Below are positions 55,665 to 64,000 of a stretch of DNA of 64,000 nucleotides, in pieces; position 1 is the first letter of the stretch; every line of letters starts with the position of its first letter. Made by a program: the position numbers and the translations under genes. The DNA lies in assembly GCF_020686945.1 (NCBI RefSeq), contig NZ_JAJEPR010000002.1:124001-188000 (forward strand), written 5' to 3'. The stretch is from Limivivens faecihominis (GTDB lineage Bacteria > Bacillota > Clostridia > Lachnospirales > Lachnospiraceae). Under the pieces are notes generated by a model. It ran no database searches, was not told the origin of the DNA, and saw only the letters and a program-made list of their open reading frames with translations.

Positions 55665-57623
55665 ATGAGTGGATTTTTACCGATTACGAAAAAAGAAATG
55701 AGAGAGCGAGGCATCACCCAGTTTGATTTTGTCTATGTTATCGGGGATGCCTATGTGGATCATCCTTCCTTCGGCCACGCCATCATCAGCCGGCTTCTGG
55801 AGTCCCATGGCTACAGCGTGGGGATCATCTCTCAGCCCGACTGGAAAAACGATGAGAGCATTGCGATTTTCGGGGAGCCGAGGCTCGGCTTCCTCGTGTC
55901 GGCGGGAAATATGGATTCGATGGTGAATCATTATTCCGTCTCGAAAAAGCGGCGGCAGACCGATGCCTACACGCCGGGCGGCCTCATGGGAAAACGGCCG
56001 GACCGGGCGCTGACGGTCTACAGCAACCTGATCCGTCGGACCTACAAAAAGACGCCGATCATCCTCGGCGGCATCGAAGCGAGCCTGCGGCGTCTGGCTC
56101 ATTACGATTACTGGAGCAACAGCCTGAAACGGTCTGTGCTTCTGGATTCCGGGGCGGATATCCTTTCCTACGGAATGGGAGAGAGGAGCATTCTGGCCAT
56201 CGCCGAGGCTCTGGACGCGGGGATCGCGGTCTCCGATATCGGTTTCATTCCGGGCACGGTCTATAAGACCCAGCACCTGGAAAACGTCTATGATTACAAG
56301 CTTCTGCCCTCCTTTGAGGTGCTTCAGGCAGACAAGACCAACTATGCGAAAAGCTTTTATGTCCAGTACTGCAACACGGATTCCATCACAGGAAAACGGC
56401 TGGTGGAGCCCTATCCCAACAAGATCTATGTGGTACAGAACCCGCCCGCCGCGCCCTTGAGCCAGGAGGAGATGGACGAGGTTTATGCTTATCCTTACAT
56501 GCGGACCTATCACCCCTCCTATGAGAAACTGGGCGGCGTTCCGGCGATCTCCGAGATAAAATTTTCTCTCGTGAGCAACCGTGGCTGCTTTGGAGGATGC
56601 AGTTTCTGTGCGCTGACCTTCCATCAGGGGCGGATTATTCAGACCAGAAGCCACGAATCCATCGTGGAGGAGGCGAAGCTTCTCACCCAGGAGCCGGATT
56701 TCAAGGGTTATATCCACGATGTGGGCGGGCCTACGGCGGATTTTCGGGTCCGGGCCTGCCAGAAACAGGAGACGAGGGGCGTCTGCCCCAACCGGCAGTG
56801 CCTGTTTCCCAAGCCCTGCAAGAACCTTCGGGCCAATCATGAGGATTATCTGGAGCTGCTCCACAAGCTCCGGGAGCTTCCGAAGGTGAAAAAAGTCTTC
56901 ATTCGTTCCGGTATCCGTTTCGACTATGTGCTGGCAGATCCAGACGATACCTTTTTCCGGGAGCTGGTTCAGTATCATATCAGCGGCCAGCTGAAAGTCG
57001 CTCCGGAGCATGTGAGCGACCAGGTGCTTCACTATATGGGCAAGCCGGAACACGCGGTATTTATGCAATTTACGGAAAAATACAAAAAACTCAACGAAAA
57101 GTACGGCATGAACCAGTTCCTTGTGCCCTATCTCATGTCCTCCCATCCGGGCTGTACGATGAAGGAGGCCGTGAAGCTGGCGGAATACTTGAGAGACCTG
57201 GGGTACATGCCGGAGCAGGTGCAGGATTTCTACCCGACGCCCTCCACGATCTCGACTTGCATGTACTATACGGGGCTGGATCCCCGGACCATGGAACAGG
57301 TCTATGTGCCGACGAACCCCCATGAAAAAGCCATGCAGCGGGCGCTGATCCAGTACCGGAACCCGAAAAACTACGATCTGGTAAAAGAAGCCCTGATCAA
57401 GGCCCACCGGACAGACCTCATCGGTTACGATAAACATTGTCTGATCCGCCCGGAGAAACCTTCCGAGCGCCCGGCCAAAGCTGCTTCCGGTTCCAGTGGA
57501 AAAAGAACCGGTGGGAAACAGCAGGGAGGCGGCGATTTCAGAGGAGCGAAGGGAAAGAACAGTTCCGGAGCAAAAGGGCACCGCAGCCCGATCCGGAATA
57601 CCCAGAAAAAGAAAGGGAAGTAA
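55665..57623 (+). CDS. YgiQ family radical SAM protein
   Basis: This 652-residue protein matches YgiQ (UPF0313). N-terminal cobalamin-binding-like domain includes FVYVIGDAYVDHPSFGHAII and SNLIRRTYKKTPIILGGIEA followed by SLRRLAHYDYWS. The radical-SAM motif CFGGCSFC (CxxxCxxC) sits in SNRGCFGGCSFCALTFHQGR near residue 310. The C-terminal ~60 residues are a basic Ser/Gly/Lys-rich tail. Its substrate is not established. It starts 2 nt after the pseudouridine synthase gene. Confidence 0.93.
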   Translation: MSGFLPITKKEMRERGITQFDFVYVIGDAYVDHPSFGHAIISRLLESHGYSVGIISQPDWKNDESIAIFGEPRLGFLVSAGNMDSMVNHYSVSKKRRQTDAYTPGGLMGKRPDRALTVYSNLIRRTYKKTPIILGGIEASLRRLAHYDYWSNSLKRSVLLDSGADILSYGMGERSILAIAEALDAGIAVSDIGFIPGTVYKTQHLENVYDYKLLPSFEVLQADKTNYAKSFYVQYCNTDSITGKRLVEPYPNKIYVVQNPPAAPLSQEEMDEVYAYPYMRTYHPSYEKLGGVPAISEIKFSLVSNRGCFGGCSFCALTFHQGRIIQTRSHESIVEEAKLLTQEPDFKGYIHDVGGPTADFRVRACQKQETRGVCPNRQCLFPKPCKNLRANHEDYLELLHKLRELPKVKKVFIRSGIRFDYVLADPDDTFFRELVQYHISGQLKVAPEHVSDQVLHYMGKPEHAVFMQFTEKYKKLNEKYGMNQFLVPYLMSSHPGCTMKEAVKLAEYLRDLGYMPEQVQDFYPTPSTISTCMYYTGLDPRTMEQVYVPTNPHEKAMQRALIQYRNPKNYDLVKEALIKAHRTDLIGYDKHCLIRPEKPSERPAKAASGSSGKRTGGKQQGGGDFRGAKGKNSSGAKGHRSPIRNTQKKKGK

Positions 57624-57629
57624 CAACAG

Positions 57630-58199
57630 ATGAAAAAAGTACAGAAAGGAGAGTACGGCTACATTCATTCCCAGAAGATCTGCCGTTCTTTCATCACCTT
57701 TATTCTGCTTCTGATCCCGGTGGTGATCTTTTTCATCGGCCTGGCGATCTATCACAAGCGGGAAAACATGTTTACTTTTGTGGCCATCATGGGCTGCCTG
57801 CCGGGCTGCCGCTATGCCGTGGGCATGATTATGATGCTTCTTCAGAAGGAGACGGACCCGGCCGTTTACGAGAAGACCAGAAAGGCAGCGGGAGAGCTTC
57901 CGGCCCTCTATGACTGCGTGTTTACGGCCTATGAGAAGACGACTTCCGTGGACGCTCTGGTGCTGGGCCAGGGAAGCGTCATCGGCTATTCATCCAACCC
58001 GAAGACCAACCCGGAATACATAGAGAAGCATCTGACGGAAATCCTTCAGGGAAACAACGTGAAACGCACTGTGAAGATTTTTAAGGATTATCGGAAATTT
58101 GAGACTCGGGTGAAAGAAATGGCGGCTTCCGAGTCTGCCGGAGACGAGAAGCGAAAGAACGAGAAGGCTGTGGATGTCTTAAAAGCCATAGCCCTGTAA
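57630..58199 (+). CDS. Small membrane protein with soluble C-terminus, unknown function
   Basis: This 189-residue protein is unrecognised. Two membrane helices near the N-terminus (SFITFILLLIPVVIFFIGLA and FTFVAIMGCLPGCRYAVGMI) are followed by a cytoplasmic domain of ~120 residues (GELPALYDCVFTAYEKTTSV, DALVLGQGSVIGYSSNPKTN) rich in charged residues toward the end. It lies between YgiQ and an RluA-type synthase with 6 and 20 nt gaps, so it is part of the same operon. Function unknown. Confidence 0.8.
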   Translation: MKKVQKGEYGYIHSQKICRSFITFILLLIPVVIFFIGLAIYHKRENMFTFVAIMGCLPGCRYAVGMIMMLLQKETDPAVYEKTRKAAGELPALYDCVFTAYEKTTSVDALVLGQGSVIGYSSNPKTNPEYIEKHLTEILQGNNVKRTVKIFKDYRKFETRVKEMAASESAGDEKRKNEKAVDVLKAIAL

Positions 58200-58219
58200 A
58201 AAATGAGGGAGGAAGCAGC

Positions 58220-59215
58220 ATGAAACAGTTTACCGTGACCCAGGCGGAGGCCGGTCAGCGGCTGGACAAGTTCCTGGGAAAGTATCTCAACAAGGCGCCG
58301 AAGAGTTTTCTCTATAAAATGATGCGGAAAAAGAACATCACCCTCAACGGCAAGAAGGCCGCCGGCAGCGAAAAGCTGGTTTCCGGGGATGAGATCAAGC
58401 TCTTTTTCTCCGATGAGACCATCGAGAAATTTTCCGAGCTCCAGCTTCCGAAGGCCCAGGGAAAGCTCTCTGTGATTTACGAGGACGAGCATATCCTTCT
58501 GGTGAACAAGCCCGAGGGGATTCTCTCCCAGAAAGCCGAGGCCGACGATATCTCCATGGTGGAGGAGGCCCAGCGCTATCTGCTGAACAACGGAGCCGTA
58601 ACGGAGGAATCCCTCCGGACCTTCCGCCCGTCGGTGGTAAACCGGCTGGACCGGAACACGAGCGGCATCCTGGCTGTGGGAAAAGACCTGGCGGGGGCCC
58701 AGGAGCTGAGCCGCCTTTTCAAGGAGCGGTCCTTACATAAATATTATTACTGCTTGGTCAAAGGCCAGGTGAAGGAGAAAGCCAGGATCAAGGGCTATCT
58801 CGTGAAAAATGAGGCCACCAACCGCGTCACCGTGGAAAAAGAGCCGATTGGCAAAGATTCTCTGCCTATCGAGACGGAATACACGCCGGTGGACAGCGAC
58901 GGGGAACTGACCCTTCTCAAAGTCCTGCTGGTGACGGGCCGGACCCATCAGATCCGCGCCCATCTCTCCTCCATCGGCCATCCGATTCTGGGGGACCATA
59001 AGTACGGAGATCCCGCCCTGAATGGCCGGGCAAAGGAGGAGTACCACCTGACGCACCAGCTTCTTCACGCGGCGATCCTCACGTTTCCGGAGCTTACCGG
59101 GGAATTGAGTTATCTCTCCGGCCGTACCTTCACGGCGCCGCTGCCGAAGAAGTTTGCGCGGATTCTGGAGAAAAGGGAGATGAGCATATGCCCACATGGA
59201 ACTCCAGAGGCTTAA
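58220..59215 (+). CDS. RluA family pseudouridine synthase
   Basis: This 331-residue protein has an N-terminal S4 domain (QRLDKFLGKYLNKAPKSFLY, KKNITLNGKKAAGSEKLVSG) and the catalytic domain with VNKPEGILSQKAE, VVNRLDRNTSGILAVGKD (the HRLDxxTSG motif with N replacing H; catalytic Asp present), LLVTGRTHQIRAHLSSIGHP and a GDHKYG end. It is of the RluC/RluD type. GAGGGAGG lies before the ATG. It overlaps recU by 28 nt. Confidence 0.92.
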   Translation: MKQFTVTQAEAGQRLDKFLGKYLNKAPKSFLYKMMRKKNITLNGKKAAGSEKLVSGDEIKLFFSDETIEKFSELQLPKAQGKLSVIYEDEHILLVNKPEGILSQKAEADDISMVEEAQRYLLNNGAVTEESLRTFRPSVVNRLDRNTSGILAVGKDLAGAQELSRLFKERSLHKYYYCLVKGQVKEKARIKGYLVKNEATNRVTVEKEPIGKDSLPIETEYTPVDSDGELTLLKVLLVTGRTHQIRAHLSSIGHPILGDHKYGDPALNGRAKEEYHLTHQLLHAAILTFPELTGELSYLSGRTFTAPLPKKFARILEKREMSICPHGTPEA

Positions 59216-59730
59216 GAGGTTCGGTCCTTGAGGACCTCATCAACCGGACAAATGAAATGTACAGGGAAAAGGGGCTGGCGCTGATTCAGAAAGTGCCGAC
59301 CCCGATCACTCCCATCAAGATCGACAAGGAGCATCGTCATATCACGCTGGCCTATTTTGAGCAGAAGAGTACCGTAGACTACATCGGGGCGGTCCAGGGG
59401 ATTCCGGTCTGCTTCGACGCCAAGGAGTGCGCCTCGGAGACCTTTGCTCTTCAGAACATCCACGCCCATCAGGTGGCGTTCATGGAAGAATTTGAGCATC
59501 AGGGAGGAATTTCGTTCCTCCTGATTTTTTATACCGGGAAAAATGAGATCATCTATCTTCCCTACCGGGAAGTGCGCCGCTTCTGGGATCGGGGGGCCAA
59601 TGGCGGCAGGAAAAGCTTTCGTTTTGAGGAGATCGCCGTGAGCTATCCGGTGAAACAGCACGGCGGCTTTCTCGTGCCCTATCTGGATGCGATTCAGCAG
59701 GATCTTGATGACCGGGATGCGGGGGATTGA
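59188..59730 (+). CDS. recU: Holliday junction resolvase RecU
   Basis: The 180-residue nuclease is the Firmicutes counterpart of RuvC. It shows WNSRGLRGSVLEDLINRTNE, IQKVPTPITPIKID, STVDYIGAVQGIPVCFDAKE (with the active-site Asp and Glu-X-Lys-type residues), CASETFALQNIHAHQVAFME, and IIYLPYREV. Together with ruvA and ruvB in this window it completes junction processing. The start lies inside the preceding gene. The his operon promoter overlaps its stop codon. Confidence 0.92.
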   Translation: MPTWNSRGLRGSVLEDLINRTNEMYREKGLALIQKVPTPITPIKIDKEHRHITLAYFEQKSTVDYIGAVQGIPVCFDAKECASETFALQNIHAHQVAFMEEFEHQGGISFLLIFYTGKNEIIYLPYREVRRFWDRGANGGRKSFRFEEIAVSYPVKQHGGFLVPYLDAIQQDLDDRDAGD

Positions 59731-59755
59731 CTTTTCTCACGAACGGTCGTATAAT
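59727..59755 (+). promoter_or_regulatory. Promoter of the his operon
   Basis: TTGACT (59727-59732, overlapping the recU stop codon) and perfect TATAAT (59750-59755), spacer 17 bp. A leader hairpin ACGTGGTA/TACCATGT (about 59771-59790) follows before the hisZ RBS. No T-box or leader His codon run is visible. Confidence 0.85.
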
Positions 59756-59821
59756 AGCCACAGATTTTAACGTGGTAGCAATTTACCATGTGAAAGTAAA
59801 ATGCAAAAAGGAGAATTTCAA

Positions 59822-61021
59822 ATGATAGATCGCTTACTTCATACCCCGGATGGTGTCCGCGACACACTGAACGACGAATGTCAGAAAAAACAGTCTCTGG
59901 AGCGGGAGCTTCATAAAGTGCTGGTTTCCTTCGGGTACCGGGATCTGGAGACACCTACCTTTGAATTTTTTGACGTCTTCGGCAGGGAAGTGGGAACCAC
60001 ACCTTCCCAGGAACTCTATAAATTTTTTGACCGGGAAGGAAATACCCTCGTGCTCCGGCCGGATTTCACCCCCTCCATCGCCCGGGCCGCTTCCAAATAT
60101 TTCCGGGAGGAGGACAAGGCCGTCCGCCTCTGCTACCAGGGAAACACCTTTATTAACGGCGGCAATTACCAGGGCCATTTAAAGGAGACCACCCAGATGG
60201 GAGCTGAGCTTCTAGGAGATGAGAGTCCCGAGGCGGATGCCGAGCTCATTGCCATGAGCGTGGAGCTTCTCAAAAAAGCCGGTCTTCAGGAGTTTCAGGT
60301 GAGTGTGGGCCATGTAGGTTTTTTCAAGAGCCTGATGAAGGAGGCCGGTTTTTCTGAGGAGGACGAGGCAAAGATCCGTTCCCTCATCACGATGAAAAAC
60401 TTCTTCGGAGTCGAGGAGTTTCTCGAAAGCTTTTCTCTCAATGAGAAGCTGAAAAAGGCTCTCATCACCCTTCCGGAGATGTTCGGCAGCAGCGAGGTGC
60501 TGGACCGGGCGGAGAGCCTGACGGACAATGAGGAGGCCCTGGCAGCGGTCAAACGCCTGAAGGAGATCTACGAGCTCCTGAAAATTTACGGCGTGGAGAA
60601 ATACATTTCCTTTGATTTCGGTATGCTGAATAAATATCAGTATTACACCGGCGTGATTTTCCGGGGTTACACCTACGGCACCGGCGACGCCGTGGTAAAG
60701 GGCGGCCGCTACGACCATCTTCTGGCCTGTTTCGGAAAGCCTTCTCCCTCCATCGGTTTTGCCGTGGTGGTGGATCAGCTTCTGTCCGCCCTTGGAAGAC
60801 AGAAAATCGCCGTTCCTGTGGAGCAGGGTCCGACTCTTCTGATCTATGAGAAAAAAGACCGCACTTCTGCCATGATGGAGGCCAACAACCTCCGGAAACA
60901 GGGCTGCAGCGTGGTCCTGATGGAAAAGAAGGACACGATGGAAGCCTACGAGGCCTACGGAAAGAGAAACGGTTTTTACGCAGTCAGAAAATTTGATGCT
61001 TCTGACAGCCTGGCTATGTAA
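59822..61021 (+). CDS. hisZ: ATP phosphoribosyltransferase regulatory subunit HisZ
   Basis: The 399-residue protein starts at 59822; the in-frame ATG at 59801 would place the RBS (AAAGGAG) inside the gene. It is a HisRS-like paralog: LLHTPDGVRDTLNDECQKKQ, LETPTFEFFDVF, LVLRPDFTPSIARAASKYF and FRGYTYGTGDAVVKGGRYDH. The anticodon-binding domain is reduced. HisZ is required by the short form of HisG, which follows, forming the hetero-octameric first enzyme of histidine synthesis. Confidence 0.93.
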   Translation: MIDRLLHTPDGVRDTLNDECQKKQSLERELHKVLVSFGYRDLETPTFEFFDVFGREVGTTPSQELYKFFDREGNTLVLRPDFTPSIARAASKYFREEDKAVRLCYQGNTFINGGNYQGHLKETTQMGAELLGDESPEADAELIAMSVELLKKAGLQEFQVSVGHVGFFKSLMKEAGFSEEDEAKIRSLITMKNFFGVEEFLESFSLNEKLKKALITLPEMFGSSEVLDRAESLTDNEEALAAVKRLKEIYELLKIYGVEKYISFDFGMLNKYQYYTGVIFRGYTYGTGDAVVKGGRYDHLLACFGKPSPSIGFAVVVDQLLSALGRQKIAVPVEQGPTLLIYEKKDRTSAMMEANNLRKQGCSVVLMEKKDTMEAYEAYGKRNGFYAVRKFDASDSLAM

Positions 61022-61036
61022 GGAGGAGCGGAGAAC

Positions 61037-61672
61037 ATGAGATATCTGACCATCGCCCTGACGAAAGGGCGTCTTGCGAAAAAGACACTGGAGCTTCTGG
61101 AGAAGACCGGCATCACTTGCGAGGAGATGAAGGATCCCGCTTCCAGAAAACTGATTTTTACCGACGAGGAACACAAGCTCAAATTTTTCCTGGCCAAAGG
61201 GCCGGATGTGCCCACCTATGTGGAGTACGGAGCTGCCGATATCGGCATCGTTGGCGAGGATACGATCCTCGAGGAACAGCGGAAAATTTACGAGGTGTTG
61301 GACTTGGGCTTCGGAAAATGCCGGATGTGCGTCTGCGGCCCCAAAGAGAACGAGGAGCTTTTAAAGCATCAGGAGTTCATCCGGGTTGCCACGAAGTACC
61401 CCAACATCGCCAGAGACTTTTTCTATAATAAGAAACATCAGACCGTCGAGATCATCAAACTGAACGGTTCCATCGAGCTGGCTCCCATCGTGGGGCTCAC
61501 CGAGGTCATCGTGGACATCGTGGAGACCGGTTCCACCTTACGGGAGAATGGTCTTCAGGTGCTGGAGGAGGTCTGCCCCCTGTCTGCCCGGGTTGTGGTC
61601 AACCCCGTGAGCATGCGGATGGAAAATGAGCGGATCACCCAGCTGTTAAAAGAGATCAAGGCTGTATTATAG
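61037..61672 (+). CDS. hisG: ATP phosphoribosyltransferase, short form
   Basis: This 211-residue catalytic subunit lacks the C-terminal regulatory ACT-like domain of long HisG and so depends on HisZ. It shows TIALTKGRLAKKTLELLEKT, GAADIGIVGEDTILEEQ, and ELAPIVGLTEVIVDIVETGS followed by TLRENGL, the PRPP-binding E/D-xVxTGxTL region. It catalyses the committed first step: ATP plus PRPP to phosphoribosyl-ATP. AGGAGG precedes the ATG; 12 nt to hisD. Confidence 0.95.
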   Translation: MRYLTIALTKGRLAKKTLELLEKTGITCEEMKDPASRKLIFTDEEHKLKFFLAKGPDVPTYVEYGAADIGIVGEDTILEEQRKIYEVLDLGFGKCRMCVCGPKENEELLKHQEFIRVATKYPNIARDFFYNKKHQTVEIIKLNGSIELAPIVGLTEVIVDIVETGSTLRENGLQVLEEVCPLSARVVVNPVSMRMENERITQLLKEIKAVL

Positions 61673-61684
61673 GAGGAAAATGCC

Positions 61685-62989
61685 ATGCGTACCATAAAGC
61701 TTACCGAGGAAACCAGAAAAGACCTTCTGGAGAAATTACTGAAGAGAAGCCCGAACTGCTACGGGGAATACGAAGGCCGGGTGACGGAGATTGTCAACAC
61801 GGTCCGGGCAGAGGGCGACAAGGCGCTGTTCGACTACACCGAGCGTTTCGACAGGGCAAAGATCACGGTGGAGAACATCCGTGTGACTGAGGATGAGATC
61901 AAGACGGCCTACGAGGAAGTGGATCCGGAGCTTTTATCCGTCATCCGGAAGGCTCTGGTCAACATCCGTTCCTACCATGAGAAACAGCTGAAACAGAGCT
62001 GGTTTGAGAGCCAGCCCTCCGGCATCATTCTGGGCCAGAAGGTACAGGCCCTGGCCACGGTCGGCGTCTATGTTCCCGGCGGAAAGGCCGTCTATCCCTC
62101 CTCCGTTCTCATGAACATCGTTCCCGCCAAGGTAGCCGGTGTGGAAAAAATCATCATGTGCACCCCCTGTTCCCCGGAAGGAAAGGTCTGCGCCTCCACT
62201 CTGGTGGCCGCAAGGGAGGCCGGTGTTGATGAGATCTACAAGGCTGGCGGCGCTCAGGCCATCGCCGCCATGGCTTTCGGTACGGAGTCTGTCCCGAAGG
62301 TGGACAAGATCGTGGGCCCCGGAAACATCTATGTGGCTCTTGCGAAAAAGGCCGTTTACGGTTTCGTGAGCATCGACTCCATCGCAGGCCCCAGCGAGAT
62401 CCTGGTGCTGGCGGACGAGACTGCGAATCCCCGTTTTGTGGCTGCGGACCTTCTGTCCCAGGCAGAGCATGACGAGCTGGCTTCCGCGATTCTCATCACC
62501 ACCAGCGAGGAGCTGGCAGCGAAGGTTTCCGAGGAGGTGGACGGCTTCTTAAAGGAGCTTTCCAGAAGGGCGATTCTCGAAAAATCCCTGGAAAATTACG
62601 GCCACATCCTCATCGCCGACAATATGGACGACGCTATAGACACTGTCAATGCTATTGCTTCCGAGCATCTGGAGATTGTGACAAAGAATCCTTTTGAACT
62701 TATGACCAAAGTGAAAAATGCCGGAGCGATCTTCCTGGGCGAGTACGCCAGCGAGCCTCTGGGCGATTATTTCGCAGGCCCGAACCATGTGCTTCCCACC
62801 AATGGAACCGCCCGTTTCTTCTCACCCTTAGGTGTGGATGATTTCATCAAGCGTTCCAGCATCGTTTATTATTCCAAGGAGGCCCTGGAAGCCGTACACG
62901 AGGATATCATCCGCTTTGCGAAGGCAGAACAGCTGACGGCTCACGCCAATTCCATCGCGGTTCGTTTTGAGAAGAAGGACGAGGAATAG
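61685..62989 (+). CDS. hisD: Histidinol dehydrogenase
   Basis: This 434-residue enzyme oxidises L-histidinol to L-histidine with NAD+. Family motifs: VYVPGGKAVYPSSVLMNIVP, GAQAIAAMAFGTESVPKVDK, IDSIAGPSEILVLADETANP, and LLSQAEHDELASAILIT with zinc-ligand residues; AGPNHVLPTNGTARFFSPLG near the C-terminus supplies the second His cluster. Length is normal. AGGAGG precedes the ATG and hisB follows after 3 nt. Confidence 0.96.
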   Translation: MRTIKLTEETRKDLLEKLLKRSPNCYGEYEGRVTEIVNTVRAEGDKALFDYTERFDRAKITVENIRVTEDEIKTAYEEVDPELLSVIRKALVNIRSYHEKQLKQSWFESQPSGIILGQKVQALATVGVYVPGGKAVYPSSVLMNIVPAKVAGVEKIIMCTPCSPEGKVCASTLVAAREAGVDEIYKAGGAQAIAAMAFGTESVPKVDKIVGPGNIYVALAKKAVYGFVSIDSIAGPSEILVLADETANPRFVAADLLSQAEHDELASAILITTSEELAAKVSEEVDGFLKELSRRAILEKSLENYGHILIADNMDDAIDTVNAIASEHLEIVTKNPFELMTKVKNAGAIFLGEYASEPLGDYFAGPNHVLPTNGTARFFSPLGVDDFIKRSSIVYYSKEALEAVHEDIIRFAKAEQLTAHANSIAVRFEKKDEE

Positions 62990-62992
62990 ATC

Positions 62993-63580
62993 ATGGAGAG
63001 AAGAGCGGTTGTAAATCGAAAGACCAGGGAGACGGATATCGCCCTGGAACTGAATCTGGACGGAAGTGGCAAGTATGAGATCGATACGGGCATCGGCTTT
63101 TTCGATCATATGCTTTCTGGCTTTGCAAGACACGGCTTTTTTGATCTGAAACTTAAAGTCACAGGAGATCTCGAGGTGGACTGCCATCACACAATCGAGG
63201 ACACCGGAATTGTCCTCGGAAAAGCGATCGCCGAGGCTCTGGGAGACAAGGCCGGAATTAAGCGTTATGGTCATTTCCTGCTCCCGATGGACGAGTGTCT
63301 GGTGCTCTCCGCCGTGGATCTCTGCGGCAGGCCCTATCTTTCCTGGGATGCGGAGTTTACGGTGCCGCGCCTCGGGGACATGGACACCGAGATGGCGAAG
63401 GAATTTTTCTATGCGGTTTCCTACGCCGCGGCCATGAATCTCCACCTGAAGGTCTTGACACCGGGCAACAATCATCATATGATGGAAGCAATGTTTAAGG
63501 CCTTTGGAAAGGCCCTGGATATGGCTGTGAGCCCGGAAAGCCGGACAACAGAAGTTCTTTCCACGAAAGGGAGTTTATAA
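62993..63580 (+). CDS. hisB: Imidazoleglycerol-phosphate dehydratase
   Basis: This 195-residue monofunctional HisB dehydrates imidazole-glycerol phosphate. It has two manganese-binding pseudo-repeats: GIGFFDHMLSGFARHG with DCHHTIEDTGIVLGKAI, and the second LTPGNNHHMMEAMFKAFGKA. It ends normally. The RBS is weak (GAGGAATAGATC), and the 3-nt gap to hisD suggests coupling. Confidence 0.96.
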   Translation: MERRAVVNRKTRETDIALELNLDGSGKYEIDTGIGFFDHMLSGFARHGFFDLKLKVTGDLEVDCHHTIEDTGIVLGKAIAEALGDKAGIKRYGHFLLPMDECLVLSAVDLCGRPYLSWDAEFTVPRLGDMDTEMAKEFFYAVSYAAAMNLHLKVLTPGNNHHMMEAMFKAFGKALDMAVSPESRTTEVLSTKGSL

Positions 63581-63582
63581 TT

Positions 63583-64000
63583 ATGACACAGAAAAAAATA
63601 GCAGCATGCATTTTTTTGAAAGACGGCAGAGCAGTGACGGATTTTTCCGGTAAGACCTTTCTCACTGAGACCTCTCCGGTGATTCTGGCCGAGGAATACG
63701 ATCACGCGGGAGCGGACGAGCTGGTGATCTTTGACCTCTCTGAGGGAGACGAGGAACACGAGAAAGCCCTAAATATGATCCGTGCCATCCAGCGTCGGGT
63801 GGATATTCCGATTATGGGCTGCGGAAATGTAAATCGGGTGGAGGATGTAAAGAAACTTCTCTACGCCGGCTGCCAGAAAGCCGTTTTAAATTTCTCCAAG
63901 GAGAGCAACATCGCTCTCACCGAGGAGGTTTCCAAGCGCTTCGGCAAAAACAAAATCGGAATCTCCATCGACAAGCCTCAGGAATATATGCAGAACAATG
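63583..64000 (+). CDS. HisA/HisF-like barrel protein, probably N-terminal part of a HisIE-type fusion (partial)
   Basis: Only 139 codons are in the window. The frame reads KKIAACIFLKDGRAVTDFSG, then AEEYDHAGADELVIFDLS, IRAIQRRVDIPIMGCGNVNR, VEDVKKLLYAGCQKAVLNFS and KNKIGISIDKP. This follows HisF closely (GADELxxxDI, xVPxxxGGG, GAxKV). But the catalytic Asp of HisF (CLDVKDGRVVKG) is Phe here (CIFLKDGRAV), and the GGG of the phosphate loop is GCGN. In Lachnospiraceae, such degenerate barrels are, to my recollection, fused upstream of HisI-HisE domains. The downstream end is outside the window. Confidence 0.7.
   Translation, partial: MTQKKIAACIFLKDGRAVTDFSGKTFLTETSPVILAEEYDHAGADELVIFDLSEGDEEHEKALNMIRAIQRRVDIPIMGCGNVNRVEDVKKLLYAGCQKAVLNFSKESNIALTEEVSKRFGKNKIGISIDKPQEYMQNN

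Noticed and set aside
55677..57755. 692-codon open frame on the minus strand antisense to the YgiQ gene
   Set aside because: It mirrors the plus-strand codons of a clear radical-SAM protein, its product has no recognisable domain and low-complexity His/Arg-rich composition, and it has no ribosome binding site.
1..64000. tRNA or rRNA genes
   Set aside because: I found no cloverleaf with a TTCGA-type T-loop and no rRNA-like sequence; a dedicated tRNA scan would settle it.

Overview
The window looks like a chromosome segment from an anaerobic, spore-forming, gut-type Clostridium relative, most likely Lachnospiraceae. The evidence is SpoIVA, a GerW/YtfJ protein, an alpha/beta-type SASP, a Csp-like S8 protease and a YlbJ-like protein; a c-di-AMP receptor, RemA, ZapA, RecU, YloU/YloV and short HisG plus HisZ typical of Firmicutes; an oxygen-sensitive glycyl-radical diol dehydratase; and many lineage-typical proteins of unknown function (DUF6465, DUF2953, DUF2207). 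Genes are dense, often overlap by 4 nt (ATGA), and many carry near-consensus sigma-A promoters with 17-bp spacers. I see no tRNA, rRNA, CRISPR array, intact transposase or prophage. The only mobile-type remains are two decayed Rpn/PD-(D/E)XK nuclease copies and one non-coding element bounded by inverted repeats.

Layout. 1-3.1 kb: end of leuS, darA, a ~670-bp non-coding inverted-repeat element, and rqcH on the minus strand. 3.3-9.4 kb: a secreted Glu/Thr/Ala-rich protein, then yicC-remA-gmk-rpoZ, rimO-pgsA and cinA. 9.5-12.8 kb: a glycyl radical enzyme of the B12-independent glycerol/1,2-propanediol dehydratase clade with its activase. 12.8-17.5 kb: sporulation-flavoured region (unknown proteins, a Cys-rich protein, S8 protease, spoIVA). 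17.6-25.7 kb: a secreted cell-wall-binding protein, a corrinoid salvage operon (cobT-cobU-cobS-cobU-like-cobC), a NusG-II/Gx-transporter pair, ruvA, ruvB and zapA. 25.8-36.1 kb: U32 peptidase, an FtsW-family SEDS protein with its PBP, NUDIX, DUF2953-GerW, and a DUF2207 membrane protein. 36.1-37.2 kb: decayed nuclease genes.

37.2-44.9 kb: rpmB (minus), the YloU-YloV-recG block, DUF6465, SASP (minus), and mgsA with a Na/Pi symporter. 45.0-49.0 kb: a heterodimeric ABC exporter behind a promoter, a 34-codon leader ORF and an intrinsic terminator. 49.1-59.7 kb: rsmD-coaD, a coiled-coil protein, YlbJ-like protein, M23 peptidase, a small alarmone synthetase, RNA-modification genes (RsmF-like, RsuA-like, RluA-like), YgiQ and recU. 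59.7-64 kb: hisZ-hisG-hisD-hisB followed by a HisA/HisF-like barrel cut by the window end.

The most interesting items are: the leader-peptide/terminator arrangement in front of the ABC exporter, which resembles ribosome-mediated attenuation as known for bmrB-bmrCD; the inverted-repeat element at 625-1298 with internal 65-bp tandem repeats; two copies of a structured repeat, one separating ruvA from ruvB; a second, P-loop-degenerate CobU-like gene; a HisF-like barrel lacking the first catalytic aspartate; and several small genes (47, 45 and 34 codons) supported by ribosome binding sites and flanking signals.
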